A stretch of DNA of 64,000 nucleotides from Diphasiastrum complanatum. Lineage: Eukaryota; Streptophyta; Lycopodiopsida; Lycopodiales; Lycopodiaceae. The stretch lies in contig CM055092.1 in NCBI GenBank assembly GCA_029204225.1, positions 17,479,921-17,543,920 of the forward strand, written 5' to 3'. The position numbers and the translations under genes were made by a program. How positions within the stretch are numbered: the stretch's first letter is position 1; every line of letters begins with the position of its first letter. Shown in pieces: positions 24,917 to 36,800 of the stretch. The notes under the pieces were generated by a model. It made no database searches, was not told the origin of the DNA, and worked only from the letters and a program-made list of their open reading frames with translations.

Positions 24917-27759
24917 AGAGAGAGAGAGAGAGAGAAGAGAAGAAAGAAGAAAGTTTTATTAATGTCTTTTCCATGCCAAAAAGCATATAAGACCAATAAG
25001 AGTACATGTCAAGTGTGTGGTAACCATGGGAGTGTATATAAACGTCTCCAAGAAAAAAGTATGCATAAAAGATGAACAATGTAACTGTAAATTACAAACT
25101 GTCCATAAGTGGGAGTAAAATAACTGCTAAGAATAGAGTCATATCATCTAGCATTGTTGCTGAAAAAGGCTGTGATACGGGCTGTAGCAAGAGGTAATAT
25201 GGACCATTGCTGACGTCGTCTAGGAGGATGAAAATTGTGTGCTCTCATGACAGGGCAGGTAGTGCGAGTTGCCACATGACTGTGAGTGATACATTGTCTC
25301 TGGTATATATGAGGTGGTGTATCGTCGTCATCAGACTCGAGGTCTCGTCGTGGTCATCTCCTAGAGAAGAATGATGTAATCTGAGCCTGAGAGCTAGAAT
25401 GTGGCTGGTGAGCTGACTGGTACATATCCTGTCAATGCAAGACCATCTCTCGTATCATGAGCGCAACACAGCGAGGGTCCTCATATGCAGTTAGCGATTT
25501 GAGTGTATGGCATCTCCCTCTGATCGCATACTATATGGGGCATCTGAAGATGAAGTGCTCGGACTCTACCTCATGCAAAGAACATACCTGGCATAATCTC
25601 TCCTGTCATGATGTACGGAATCGGCCGGTCTCGATAGCCAACTGGTGCGAGGAGACTATGAACTGTCCCAAAGTGAAACGGAGACTGTGTGATAATCTTG
25701 AAGACAAATATCGAGGTAAAACTGGAAGACCAACGGCATCCTACTCCAAAAAGTGAATCTGGTAGTAAACAAACTTAACCCCCAACTGGCATCGCCAAGT
25801 ACGGTCAAGATATGCTCTGTATAAAAACCGTCTAATGTAAGGAGTCTCTCTGGATGTACGTGATAAGCTGGAAGGCTGCCTCTATCTGGTCGTAACCCAA
25901 AACCCTCTCATAGAGAGCCATGACAGCTAGAATAATATCCGACAAGAAACACAAGTCGCAGAGTCTCTGGATAAGTAGAGAGCATGGGACAGAGTCAAAG
26001 GCTTTCCTGAAGTCCACAAAACAACAGTAGACCTTTTCCTTTATGTGCCTAGCTTCCTCAATAAGAGCTCGAAGGGTGAACATATGATAAGTAGCGGAGT
26101 AATGAGCGCGGAACCCTGCCTGGCCCAATGCATGCAATCTCCTGGACTCTGCCTCTGAGCTAACTGCAGACTGAAGGACGGTGCCATATAACTTCACGAG
26201 AACATGTCCAATCATGATAGTGCGGTAATTATGAGGTAACTTGGGTCACCATTTTTATGGATAGGATGTATGATGTTGGTGCACCAAGACGATGGGAAGC
26301 CTTCAACAACAGCATGGTTGAGGAGAGTGGATAGTGTGGGGGCAAGAGTGTCGGAGGCATGAATCACTAGCTCAGATTCAAGATCTTCAATGTCTCTGGT
26401 CCAATGGGTTTTCAGTTTTTTGATCGCTGCCCGGACCAAATCATGGGTGAAGAAGGTGAAGTCTGAAGGTCGAGGAGAGATGGAAATGGGCGTATCAATG
26501 GATATAGTGTAAAGCCAGGTAGCATAGCCAGTCCAAATGTGTCGATCGCCAGGAGAGGGGGTGGAGCACGGGGGATAAACCCACTTTCCCGAGATACAGA
26601 TGGGATTCCGTATACAGACCTGAGCCTAGATCAGCTAGTGGCCGTGGTTCTGGAGAGGTGGCTTGTCTCTATAGAGAGTCCCTTCATCAGATGATTGAGT
26701 TTGTCAAGCACGATGAGCATGCATGATATATTTGGATTCGCATTACAGGACGGGAGATTGGTTTGGACATGGACATCTTCATTGTTGTTTTCTATTTTCC
26801 TTCAGAGTCCTCTTCTTTTGTTGAGGGTGTTGGCTCACCTTATTTGGACCTTTCAGTGGATATCATCAGATTTTTAGAGCGGGGGCATATTTTCCTCACT
26901 GGGGACTTTAATGCCCGGACTGCTTCACGACAGACAGAGTTCCATGACTCTACAGATCAGCTCCAAGTTCACGCCCTTGATAGTGACAACCTTCCACCAT
27001 TGCAATCTCCACCACAATCCACACTACGTCGTGCACCCAAATACACTTTCCACCCCCTCTACATACCGCTCTACCAAGAATCCCTTGCCTCCTTACTTCA
27101 CTCTTTTCCACACAGCAAATCATCGGAATCTCAGGCCGCCTTCCTCACCACTTCTCTCCATACTGCTACAACTTTGGCCTTTCCATCTAAACCTCACAAC
27201 AACAAACCAACTCATCCGCAATGACCTCGACCTTTCCATCCACCATTGTACAATGTGGAATGCCGCTCTCGTCACCATATCGTCACAAATGTCGTTTCCA
27301 TGCCCCCCATCTCCTCCGCTCCTCACGGCAATTGTGCAACCGCACACTTCGTCACAAAAAACGTGCCTATGATGACTCCGAAGGAAACCGCGTTGTGAAC
27401 CTCCTCTTCTGATGCCTTTTGGTCGTGAGTCTCCATGAAAAACAATAGGTCTCGTCCAGTAATAAAATCAATGAGATCACCTGCTAAAGAAGAAGAAGAA
27501 GCAGAAAAAAAAGAAGAAAAAGAAGAAGGGGGATGAGCGGGGACAGGCATCGCTATTGCCTGCGTGGCAAGTAGCGCTGCCACAGAGGCGAGGGGGGTTG
27601 GCATCAACGAGGGGGGTGAGTCAGCAACGAGGGGGGTGAGGTGGCAGCGAGGGGGTGGGGGTGAGGTGGCAGCTGAGGTGGCAGGAGAGCAAGGGGATTG
27701 GGCAGCTTCCAAAGAGGTGGCAGGAGAGCAAGGGGGTTGGGCAGCTTCCAAAGAGGAGG

Positions 27760-27819
<60 letters not shown>

Positions 27820-30800
27820 GAACGAGAATTCAATGAACTCCCAACGATAAGAAGGCAAATTTCTACCTGTATATATAGCCTATACATGCTTGTGCATGAT
27901 GCCATGCAACCTCCATAATCATAATGTAGATTGCAAGTGTGAACAAGCCTCAAGATATGAATTTCTATGTTCACATCTATTTTCCTTTAGGTTTGCCATG
28001 GAAGGAAAGGATAAGGTTTTTCATGCAAAATCCTATAGAGTAATTAGCCTTCCACTCTTAGCATCAAGGTAGACATCTTAAAAACAAATCGCAAGATCAA
28101 ACATGAATTGTTGTATCAAAGTAGTGTTGAAATAGTAAATAGGGCATGTGCTCTCACCTCAATAACAAGGTCCACTTTGCCAAAGTCATCGTAGTCCAAC
28201 GTGCCTTTCAATAGTGACATTGCCTTATCAAATTTTTCCTTTGATAGTTTGCCCTTTTTCGAGCGACTCTCCAAATTCGCTGAAACACAATAGACAAAAT
28301 TAGCTAATCAAAGGCAACGTTAATAAAAATATATAATGCCAAGTTGATAGCCATGAATGAGACATTGATATATAGCAGGTATGGTTAGTTAATTTATTAC
28401 AAGTTTTGCAGCTCACACCTGAAATTATGGCCAAGGATTCTAATACCTAACCGATGGACCCACATGCAAGGACCTTGCCCTTCTATCAGTTTTGTATCGG
28501 TCTTCATTTTCATTATGAGGAGAGTGAAAATTGTAATGAGAACATCTGGATTTTTTAGAAGCAAATGTGACACTAATCTCTATATCATCCATCGAGATGG
28601 TCAGATTATTCTTCTTATTGTTTATGAGGATGACCAGCAACACTTTATTCAACAAGAGAAGATAAGATCTTATCTTTAATTTGATAGGAAAAAAAAATTT
28701 GAACTTCATTTTTGTCTCAAGATTGAAGTTTGACATTTAAAGATTATTTGTTTTTCACTTGAACAAAGTATGTTTGGAACATCTACTTAATTGTACGATG
28801 ACTGTATATACACCAATGGAAGCATACCTCAAAAATAATCTTCCTTTGTAGATGCATAAATTTTCCTATAGTCAACAAATATTCTTAATTTTCCATTCTT
28901 CTTAGGTACAGTGATTATAGGTGATACCCACTCACTAGTGGGTACTTCTAATAGTTTCTGTATTTCGTCTTTTACTAATAAGGAATATTTTGGAGTAAAC
29001 CTGTAAGGCCTGTGCCTTATCGATTGTGTTCCAAGTAGTAATTTTATTTTATGTGTACATATGCTTGGTGGTATTCCTTTTAAGTTTTAATAATTCCAAG
29101 CAAATATATCACTGTATTCCCATAATAAGTCTTGTATATGAATCCTATCATTGTGGGACAATTCAGCACCAATGGAGACAATTTTTTCTCCCATTCTTTT
29201 CCTAAATTAGCTTTTATGGTAAGTGTGAAAATTCACACGTGTGGGAATGCCCTAAAGTATGAATATGATCTCCTAAGTAAAGCTTTTGCACTTTAGATCA
29301 ATTGTTGATTGAAAACCAAGATCAATGTCAAAATCCATTCATTCTATCTACCTAGGAGGAGGTAGATGGAGAGCGCTTGTGCACAGCCAGGAGGAGTGCT
29401 AGCCTAAGGTAGAAGATGGCCGAAGGCCTTTGCAGTGGTATGGGATACTGTCAGGGTTGAGGGTCAGATCTTGCTTGTTATAGGTCACGGGCCAGGGCAC
29501 GAAGGGTGGCCCCGGATTAGGACCTAAGGCGGGGTGGATCGTGAGTGTTCAATTTCTTTGATGACCGGCACCTAGCGGTTAGGGTTTCGAGATTGTAACA
29601 AATGGCATTAGAGCCACCTTAATCTATGTACAGGTCTGATCGATCCATCTTGGCGAACGGTATGTTTTCTAAGACTTTGGAATTCCATTTTTTCTTTCTA
29701 TGAATCGTCGTCTTTTTTTTTTTTAATTTACCGAAACCCTGGATTCGGGTTTTCGTAAAAAAATTTGAAAAAAAAAAAGCGCGACTGCGGTCATGCAGGC
29801 ACCAGCTGGCACCACGCCACCTGTACGGCCGCCTGTGCGCTTCTAGACCAGCGAACAGGTCCGCACGACGGGGGGTGGCCTATCAGGTCCATCTTTGTGG
29901 CAGCCACCTGCATTTTCCAAATCCATGTGGCAATCACATAGTCAGCGTGAGTGTTAGCTATCTCTTTGAGGATTGATGGATTGTATCTCCTTGCATGAAA
30001 AACTAAAGGCTTGGAAGGCTGTGGGATGGTGGATAGCCATCTTCCCTCTTGCTCTTCTCATTTGTTCTTTCAATTTTCAGGATTCTGTTATGCTGTGGCA
30101 GCCATGGACAATACCTCAGCTTGTTGATTATCTTGTGAGAGTTACAAAGTGAGTTGTTCTTGAGTGAGCCTCTTCCTTCCATCAGCTGTATATCCTTCTT
30201 CTATCATGGAGCCCACCCAATCTAAAGATGATGAACCTATGACTACCCCTACAGTTCATAATGTTGAAACTCTTATGTTGGCAATCAACAATCTTCAACA
30301 ACAGATTCTTGATATGCAAGCAAAACATAATAAGGAACAATTGGCGCAAACCATGCAAGCTTTGCACCATCCTCTCTTCACACAAGATCTTTTTTCAGGA
30401 GAGAAGAAAGATAGATCCCCCGATGTCGTGATTTCGTGGCTGGATAGTTGGAGTTCGCATTTCTCTATGCACGATTCGACGAACGACAATAAGATCAATA
30501 TGGCCATCATGTATTTGCAAGGTAAAGCATTTACCTAGTGGCAAGATCTTCGAGGCAAGGCCAATGTCCCCAAGTCTTGGGAGGATTTTTGTAAGGCCCC
30601 TTCAAGGTGGCCTTCTTACCCATCTTGGATGACTTCGAGTTCTATCGAGTATGCGACGATTCATATGGAGAACCGGCCCTTGGATGCATACTTGCAAGAT
30701 TTTCAGGAGGTATATTCTCGTTCTGCTACCAAATAAATCCTGTTTTAGTCAAGTTGCATTTTATTTTGGGATTGCCAAACAAAGACTTTCAACTCAAAGT

Positions 30801-33800
30801 ACGGAGAAACCAGCCTCATACTCTCGAGGATGTTGTTCGCTATGCTAAGCTATACGATGATACTCATGTGATAGCTAAGCCTGAGCCTACTGGCCAATCC
30901 GAAGCAAGGGTAAAAAGACATTCTTTTCAAAGAAAGGAAAAGAAAAAGTGAAGGGTTCTCCCTTGGAGCCAAGTGGATCAAAGAAATGATCCTCGATGGA
31001 CCAACAAACCTTCGCAAAGGCCAGGAGCGACAACGTATGCTTCAATTGCATTGAACCGGGTCATGTTGCAAAGGAGTGCCCGAAGAAAAGGAAAAATGTA
31101 AAGGCAGTTTTTGGCCCCCACAACCTAATTCAGATGAATGGGATCGTTGGAGGCCAAGCCGTAACAGTATTATTTGAGGATGATTTCACACATATTAACT
31201 CTACATTATTGCAGAAATTAAGGTGAAAACAAAGCAAAGTGACCGTCGGTATGTGGAAAAGCTGGCCACGGGAGCAGAGAGCCAAGTTTGGGACCAGATA
31301 GTCCCACGTCTTCCTGCACAAATTCAAGGATATAAAGATAAATTAGATTTCCATATAATGAATTTGGATAAAGTAGACATAGTACTTGGTAAGGAGTGGT
31401 TCTATGAGAGAAATGAGTCATTATAGAAAAACTACGTAACTCACAGTTCGTCGTTCTTGCATAATGGCTCTCTCATTGAATTGAATGGAAATGTAGATAT
31501 CGCTTCTCCTTATATGCTTTTTGCCTTGGGAAGTTGAAAACTATTAAATGAATGGATGTTGTTCATTGTAATTCTTATTTATGTTGGTTGAAAGATTTCA
31601 CTTACCATGAAGAATGTAATTTACAATACTATAACTTCCAAATGGAATTAATGTCTAATAACCTAAAACATGAAAATTCACCGGAAGGTGAAATTTAAGA
31701 AACTTAGACAAGAATTTAACGATGTGTTTCCTGAACACGTCCAAAGGGTCTTCCCCCTTCTAGGGGAGTCGACCATGGTATTAAACTCATTCCTGGTAGT
31801 TCTCCTGTATCTTTGTATCCTTACAAGATGAGTACTACACAAGATGATGAAGTTTACAGACAACTGCAAAACTATCTTAAGTAAGTCCTCTTGGGAGGCT
31901 CCCGTTATCTTAGTTGATAAAAAAGATGGAGGCACTCGTCTTTGTGTGAACTTTAAAAAGTTAAATAAATTAATGATTAAAAATCGTTACCCCTTACCTC
32001 GAATGGATGAGTCGGTTGATCGATTACATGGTGCAAAGTACTTCACCAAAATCGATTTGAGATTAGGGTATCATGAGACGAATAAGGAGTGAGGATGTTG
32101 AAAAAACCAGGTTTAGGACTAGGTATGGCCATTATGAATTTCTGGTTTTACCTTTTGGATTGTGACAAATGCTCTAGCGATTTTTCAGCAGATGATGAAC
32201 AATCTTCTTCATCCATATTTGGGAAAGTTCGTCATAGTTTACTTAGATGATATTCTCATCTATAGTAAGACCTTGGAGGAGCATGCGGAGTATCTCAGGA
32301 CTGTCTTAAAGTTACTTAGACAGGAGAAGCTCTTCGCCAAAGAATCTACATGTGTTTCCTTCCAAAAGAGATTGGTTTATCTCGGTCACGGACCATGGGT
32401 TGGAAATTGACCCAAATAAAGTCCGACAAGTTCATGAATGGCCAATTCCTCAAACCATCCGGGAGGTTCAGTCCTTTTTGGGCTTTACGGGATTTTTTCA
32501 TAGATTTATCATGGGTTATGCAATAATTGCATTGCCTTTGACAAATGTCCTCAAAGGAGCTAAAAGAACTAGCCGTCACAGTAAATTCAGCCCTCCAGTT
32601 ACTTGGACTGAAGAAAATACTCAAAGTTTTGAAAATCTCAAATATTGTGTGTCTACAGTGCCTATTTTACACAGTGTGGATCCTAACAAGCCATATGTGC
32701 TTGAAACGAATGCTAGTGACTATGCTATAGGTGCAGTCCTTTATCAAGATGGTAGACCGGTTGCTTTCGAAAGCAAGATGCTAGATCCTACTCAAAGGCG
32801 CATTCCACCTACGATAAGGAGCTTTTTGGAGTAATTCATGCTTTGAAAGTGTGGAAACATTATTTGTATGGCTCCCAATTTACCATAGTAACAGACCTTC
32901 AAGCGTTGATGCCTTAAGCCAGATTGGAGAGGTTAATCGATTAAACTTTTCTGAGATCCAATCTGAGTTATATCTGTCCGTAAGAGATGTGTAAGACCGA
33001 TAGGTACTTCGGTCGTATTTGGCTAGACATCCTGGCAGGCACTTCTAGATCTAGTGGTGAACTTGGAATGCAAGATTCCAAGACTTCTCCTCAGGACAAG
33101 ATATTAAGAGACTATTCCATTAGGAATGGGTTACCTTTTTGGAATGGAAAAGTTTGTGTGCCAGAAAATGATGATATTAGGGCCCAAATCCTGCATGAAT
33201 GTCATGAAAGCCCGTGTGGAGGGCACCCTTGCTCACAAGGAACACTTGAAGTAATAAAAAGGAACTTTTATTGGCCAAGTCTAAAAGGTCAAGTGGAGGC
33301 ATATGTTTGCAAGTGCGGGCAATGTCAAGTTAATAAAGCTGAAAGACTTAAGGCAGCTAGCTTGTTACTTCCTTTGGAAATTCCCGAAAGAAAGTGGGAA
33401 AGTATTTACATGGATTTTGTGGTTGGGCTACCTCGGATGGGGACGCAAAATGATGCTATTTGGGTTATACTTGATAGGTTAACTAAAATGGCGCCATTCA
33501 TTCCAACCAAGCAAATTGTCAAAGCTTCTGAACTTGCTTAGCTTTTCGTGGAGAAGTTGTTCAGGTTGTTTGGTTTGTCGAATGATATTGTTAGTGATCG
33601 GGATTCTAAGTTCACTGGCAAATTCTGGCAAGCGATCTTTAGAAAATTGGAGACCACATTAAGTCTAGGGGCTACCGATCATCCTGAATCGGATGGTCAG
33701 ACAGAGAGGACAAACCAGTCTATGGATGACATACTTCGCATATGTTTCCAAAAGACTGTCGCATTGGGAAAGGTACCTTCCAATGATTGAATTTGCGTAT

Positions 33801-36800
33801 AACAGCGCAAAACACTCAACGATGGGTTTTAGTCTATTTTCTCTAATGTTTGGTTTCCAGCCTAGAGCTCCAATCTTTGTTGGCCTCAAAAGCCTTAAGG
33901 TTAAAGCAGCGGTTGATTTCCGGCATGATATGCAAGAAATGTTGCTTGTTGCTCGCGATAACGTGAAAACGGCTCAAGATAGAGCCCAATTTTACGCCAA
34001 TCAAAAGCGACAACCTAGGGTCTATGAGGAAGGAGTTTGGGCATATCTTAGAATCCCAAAAGACTAAGGTATTAAAGACTGGAAAATGTCCTAAGTTATC
34101 CCCTCGTTATGCTGGGCCCTTCCGTATTGTAAAGAAACTCAATCGAAATGTCTACCAACTAGACCTTCCTCAGGGAATAAAGGTTCATCCAGTTTTCACA
34201 TTAGTCGTTTAAAGGAATGACTCGGTGGAAAGGATGACTTATTTCTTCACGATGACCTAGTTCAGCTTGAGGACCTAACATCCTTTGTACCTTCTGAACC
34301 ACAGGCCATTGTTGATTTACATTAACGTGGGCTTAGAAACCGTCAAGTAACTACTTGGTCCGATGGAAAGGAAGCTCCGAAGACGAGGATACTTGGGAAA
34401 AGGAGCGAGATCTTAGACTAAGAATCCCAGATTTCCTTCCTTAGAAGAGGAGTCTTTTAAGGGGGAGGGAATGTTAGGGACCCAACTCCCTTGGGTCCCA
34501 AACCCAATTTGAAACCGAACAATGACTGGGCCCATTGACCTGACCAGTGACTCATGGACCTGCATGGTTGCCACGTGGTTGGAGACTCCTACCTTGGAGG
34601 TATACAAGGAGAGGAGGTCTCTTAATCCATTCATTCTATACCTAGGAGGAGTCTCCAAGCCTAGCACACATCCTGGAACATGACACGTGGCGACCATGCA
34701 GGTCCACGAGTCAAGTCAACGGGCCCAGTCATTGTCCGGTTTCAAGTTGGGTTTGGGACCCGAAGGAGTTGGGTCCCTAACATAAACCATACTCAAAAGT
34801 GCCCTTGACATAACAAAAAATACAATTTGTTGCCTTCCACTACTTAAAATTTATGCTAGCTCCAAACTAAAAACAAAGGAGATATTAGGTCTTCATGTAT
34901 CCAATAGTTGATTCTACATTCTTTCGTTTGATTCTACATTCTTCTTCCATGTAGAATCAATAGACGAAGTGCCATCCACGTTCGATAGCTTCTTCCCATC
35001 TTCAATGAGAGTACCAACTACCTTGAAATCTAGCATGTGGAATCTTCTTAACCACTCATTAGAATACTTAGTTTGACTAAATCCAACATCATGCTTATCT
35101 TGCTAAACTTCTACCCCTAAGCAGTAATGCATCAAATCAGCATTGATAACATCAAACATCTCCTGACTATTAAAGTTTAGGGCGTGTTGTTCTCATAAGC
35201 CTTGGCATTCGACTCCATTAGAAGCTTCCACTCTTCACTGGTCATGGTCTCTGATGATTCGTTCTCAATTAGTATGTTTTTCATCTTGAACTTCCAAACA
35301 TTGTTGTTCGAGATTCCATTGAGCTTACTAGCTTCACATATTAGCCCAAGCACTTCATCCACTAAAGCTTCAAGAGCTCAAATTGCCTAATATTTCAAAA
35401 TCAAGTGAATTTGCTTTACTGCTTTGTGCATTGTCTTCATTAACTGTTTCACAAATCAATTGGAAAGTCTCAAAGCCAACACACTGAGCTGACTTCTGAC
35501 AATGTCAAACGAGCCACCCACACTATACAAAGGATTTCAAAAATTTTGCATTAAAATTTGCCAAAACTTTTAAGCATCAATTAATTTTGACATTCACACT
35601 TCATGCATAGTGTGCAATTGATCATTTCATATGATGTCTATATCATTATTGGACTGGTTTTTTACAATGTCTCGAGTGAAACGAACGACTCACCATTGCC
35701 AATAATTTTCTGAAACTTCATATCACAATTTGCCAAAATGGTATCTCATCGAATGGCACTGGTCCTATACAAATACCCAATGGCGAGTTAAAGAACATCT
35801 AGGTAATTTATATACCTAGCCTAAAGAAAAACTTGTTGTCAATTAGCATGATCCCTCGGTGTCTTAACGTTGAGCTCAATAAGAATGGGTGTGCGGTGAA
35901 AGATATAAACCAAAACTATAAAGTCATTGCCAATGGGTTTCATGAGCCTAATAGTAGGCTATACAAATTGCATGTTGCTTGGCATGGTGGTCGATGACTT
36001 ACAATGCATAATGAACTTTGTGGGCCTATGAAAACCAAGTCTATAAAAGTGGTTTATCACTTCATAAAATTTATTGATGATATGTCTAATGGATGTTCAA
36101 TTTGCCTATTGGAATGGTGTCTTGATTGAGGAGATTTATAAGTCATTACTTGAAGGTTTTGTGATTGAGGAGCAAGAGCATAAGGTGTGCAAGCTACTAT
36201 GGTCTTAAGCAAGCTCCTAGGGTCTAGTATGGCCACATTGTTGACTTCTTTTGACCCAAGGAAGTGGTAAGATCAAAATTGATCCTAGCCTCCATATCTT
36301 GGCACATGAGGATGTAGCAAGTTTGGTTGTCCTATGTGAAGATGATTCGGTCATGATAGGCAATACTTAGGAGATTATTGATGTCATCAAAGTCGATTTA
36401 TATACTCATTTTGAGATGATTAACCTAGATTTGACGCATTATTGCCTCTACAGGTGAGGGTTGGCAAGATAAGCATGTTGTTGAACTCTAACTGAAACTA
36501 AGTATGTGAGCAAGTTGCTAAAAGAATTAAGCATGCTAGATTGAAAGCTAGTTGGTACTCCCATTAAGATTGGTAAGAATCTATTGAAGGTGGATGGAGC
36601 ACCATTTGTTCATTCTACACTCTTTCGTCGAATGGTTGGTAGCTTAATTTATCTCAGGACAACAAGACTTGATATCTCATTTGAGTTAGTTTATGGCATC
36701 TGTAGAGCATTGCAAGGCAGCAAATTATTGACTTAAACCTTCAGCTTCACGATCTTATGTTACATGGATACCATCATGTTGATTGGACAAACAATACAGA

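Larger units (their letters stand above)
24940..27470 (-). mobile_element. LINE (non-LTR retrotransposon) with an inverted 5' segment
   Basis: The 3' segment (about 26590-24940) reads on the minus strand: RT ([49 protein letters not shown]), a deleted palm, and a C-terminal Cys/His motif ([20 protein letters not shown] near 25540-25600). It ends close to an AATAAA (24960-24955). The 5' segment (about 26600-27470) reads on the plus strand and codes an endonuclease part ([13 protein letters not shown]) and linker. Together they make one ORF2 in two opposite pieces. Frameshifts and stops occur in both. Confidence 0.85.
29222..34782 (+). mobile_element. Chromovirus (Ty3/gypsy with chromodomain) in MFP intron 10, antisense to the gene
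   Basis: In order: a probable 5' LTR (about 29222-29604), tRNA-type primer site TGGCATTAGAGCCA (29607-29620), gag from ATG 30206, CCHC knuckle [14 protein letters not shown] (31038-31079), degraded protease, RT with YLDD (32240-32251), RNase H, integrase with zinc finger and D-D-E, and a C-terminal chromodomain ([20 protein letters not shown], 34352-34444). A polypurine tract and LTR start follow at 34472. Several stops and frameshifts break every domain. Confidence 0.9.

Noticed and set aside
27564-27974. ORFs of 84-117 codons on both strands, including a 13-residue repeat
   Set aside because: Produced by the GA array and the 39-bp tandem repeat; overlapping frames are all open, and no domain is present.
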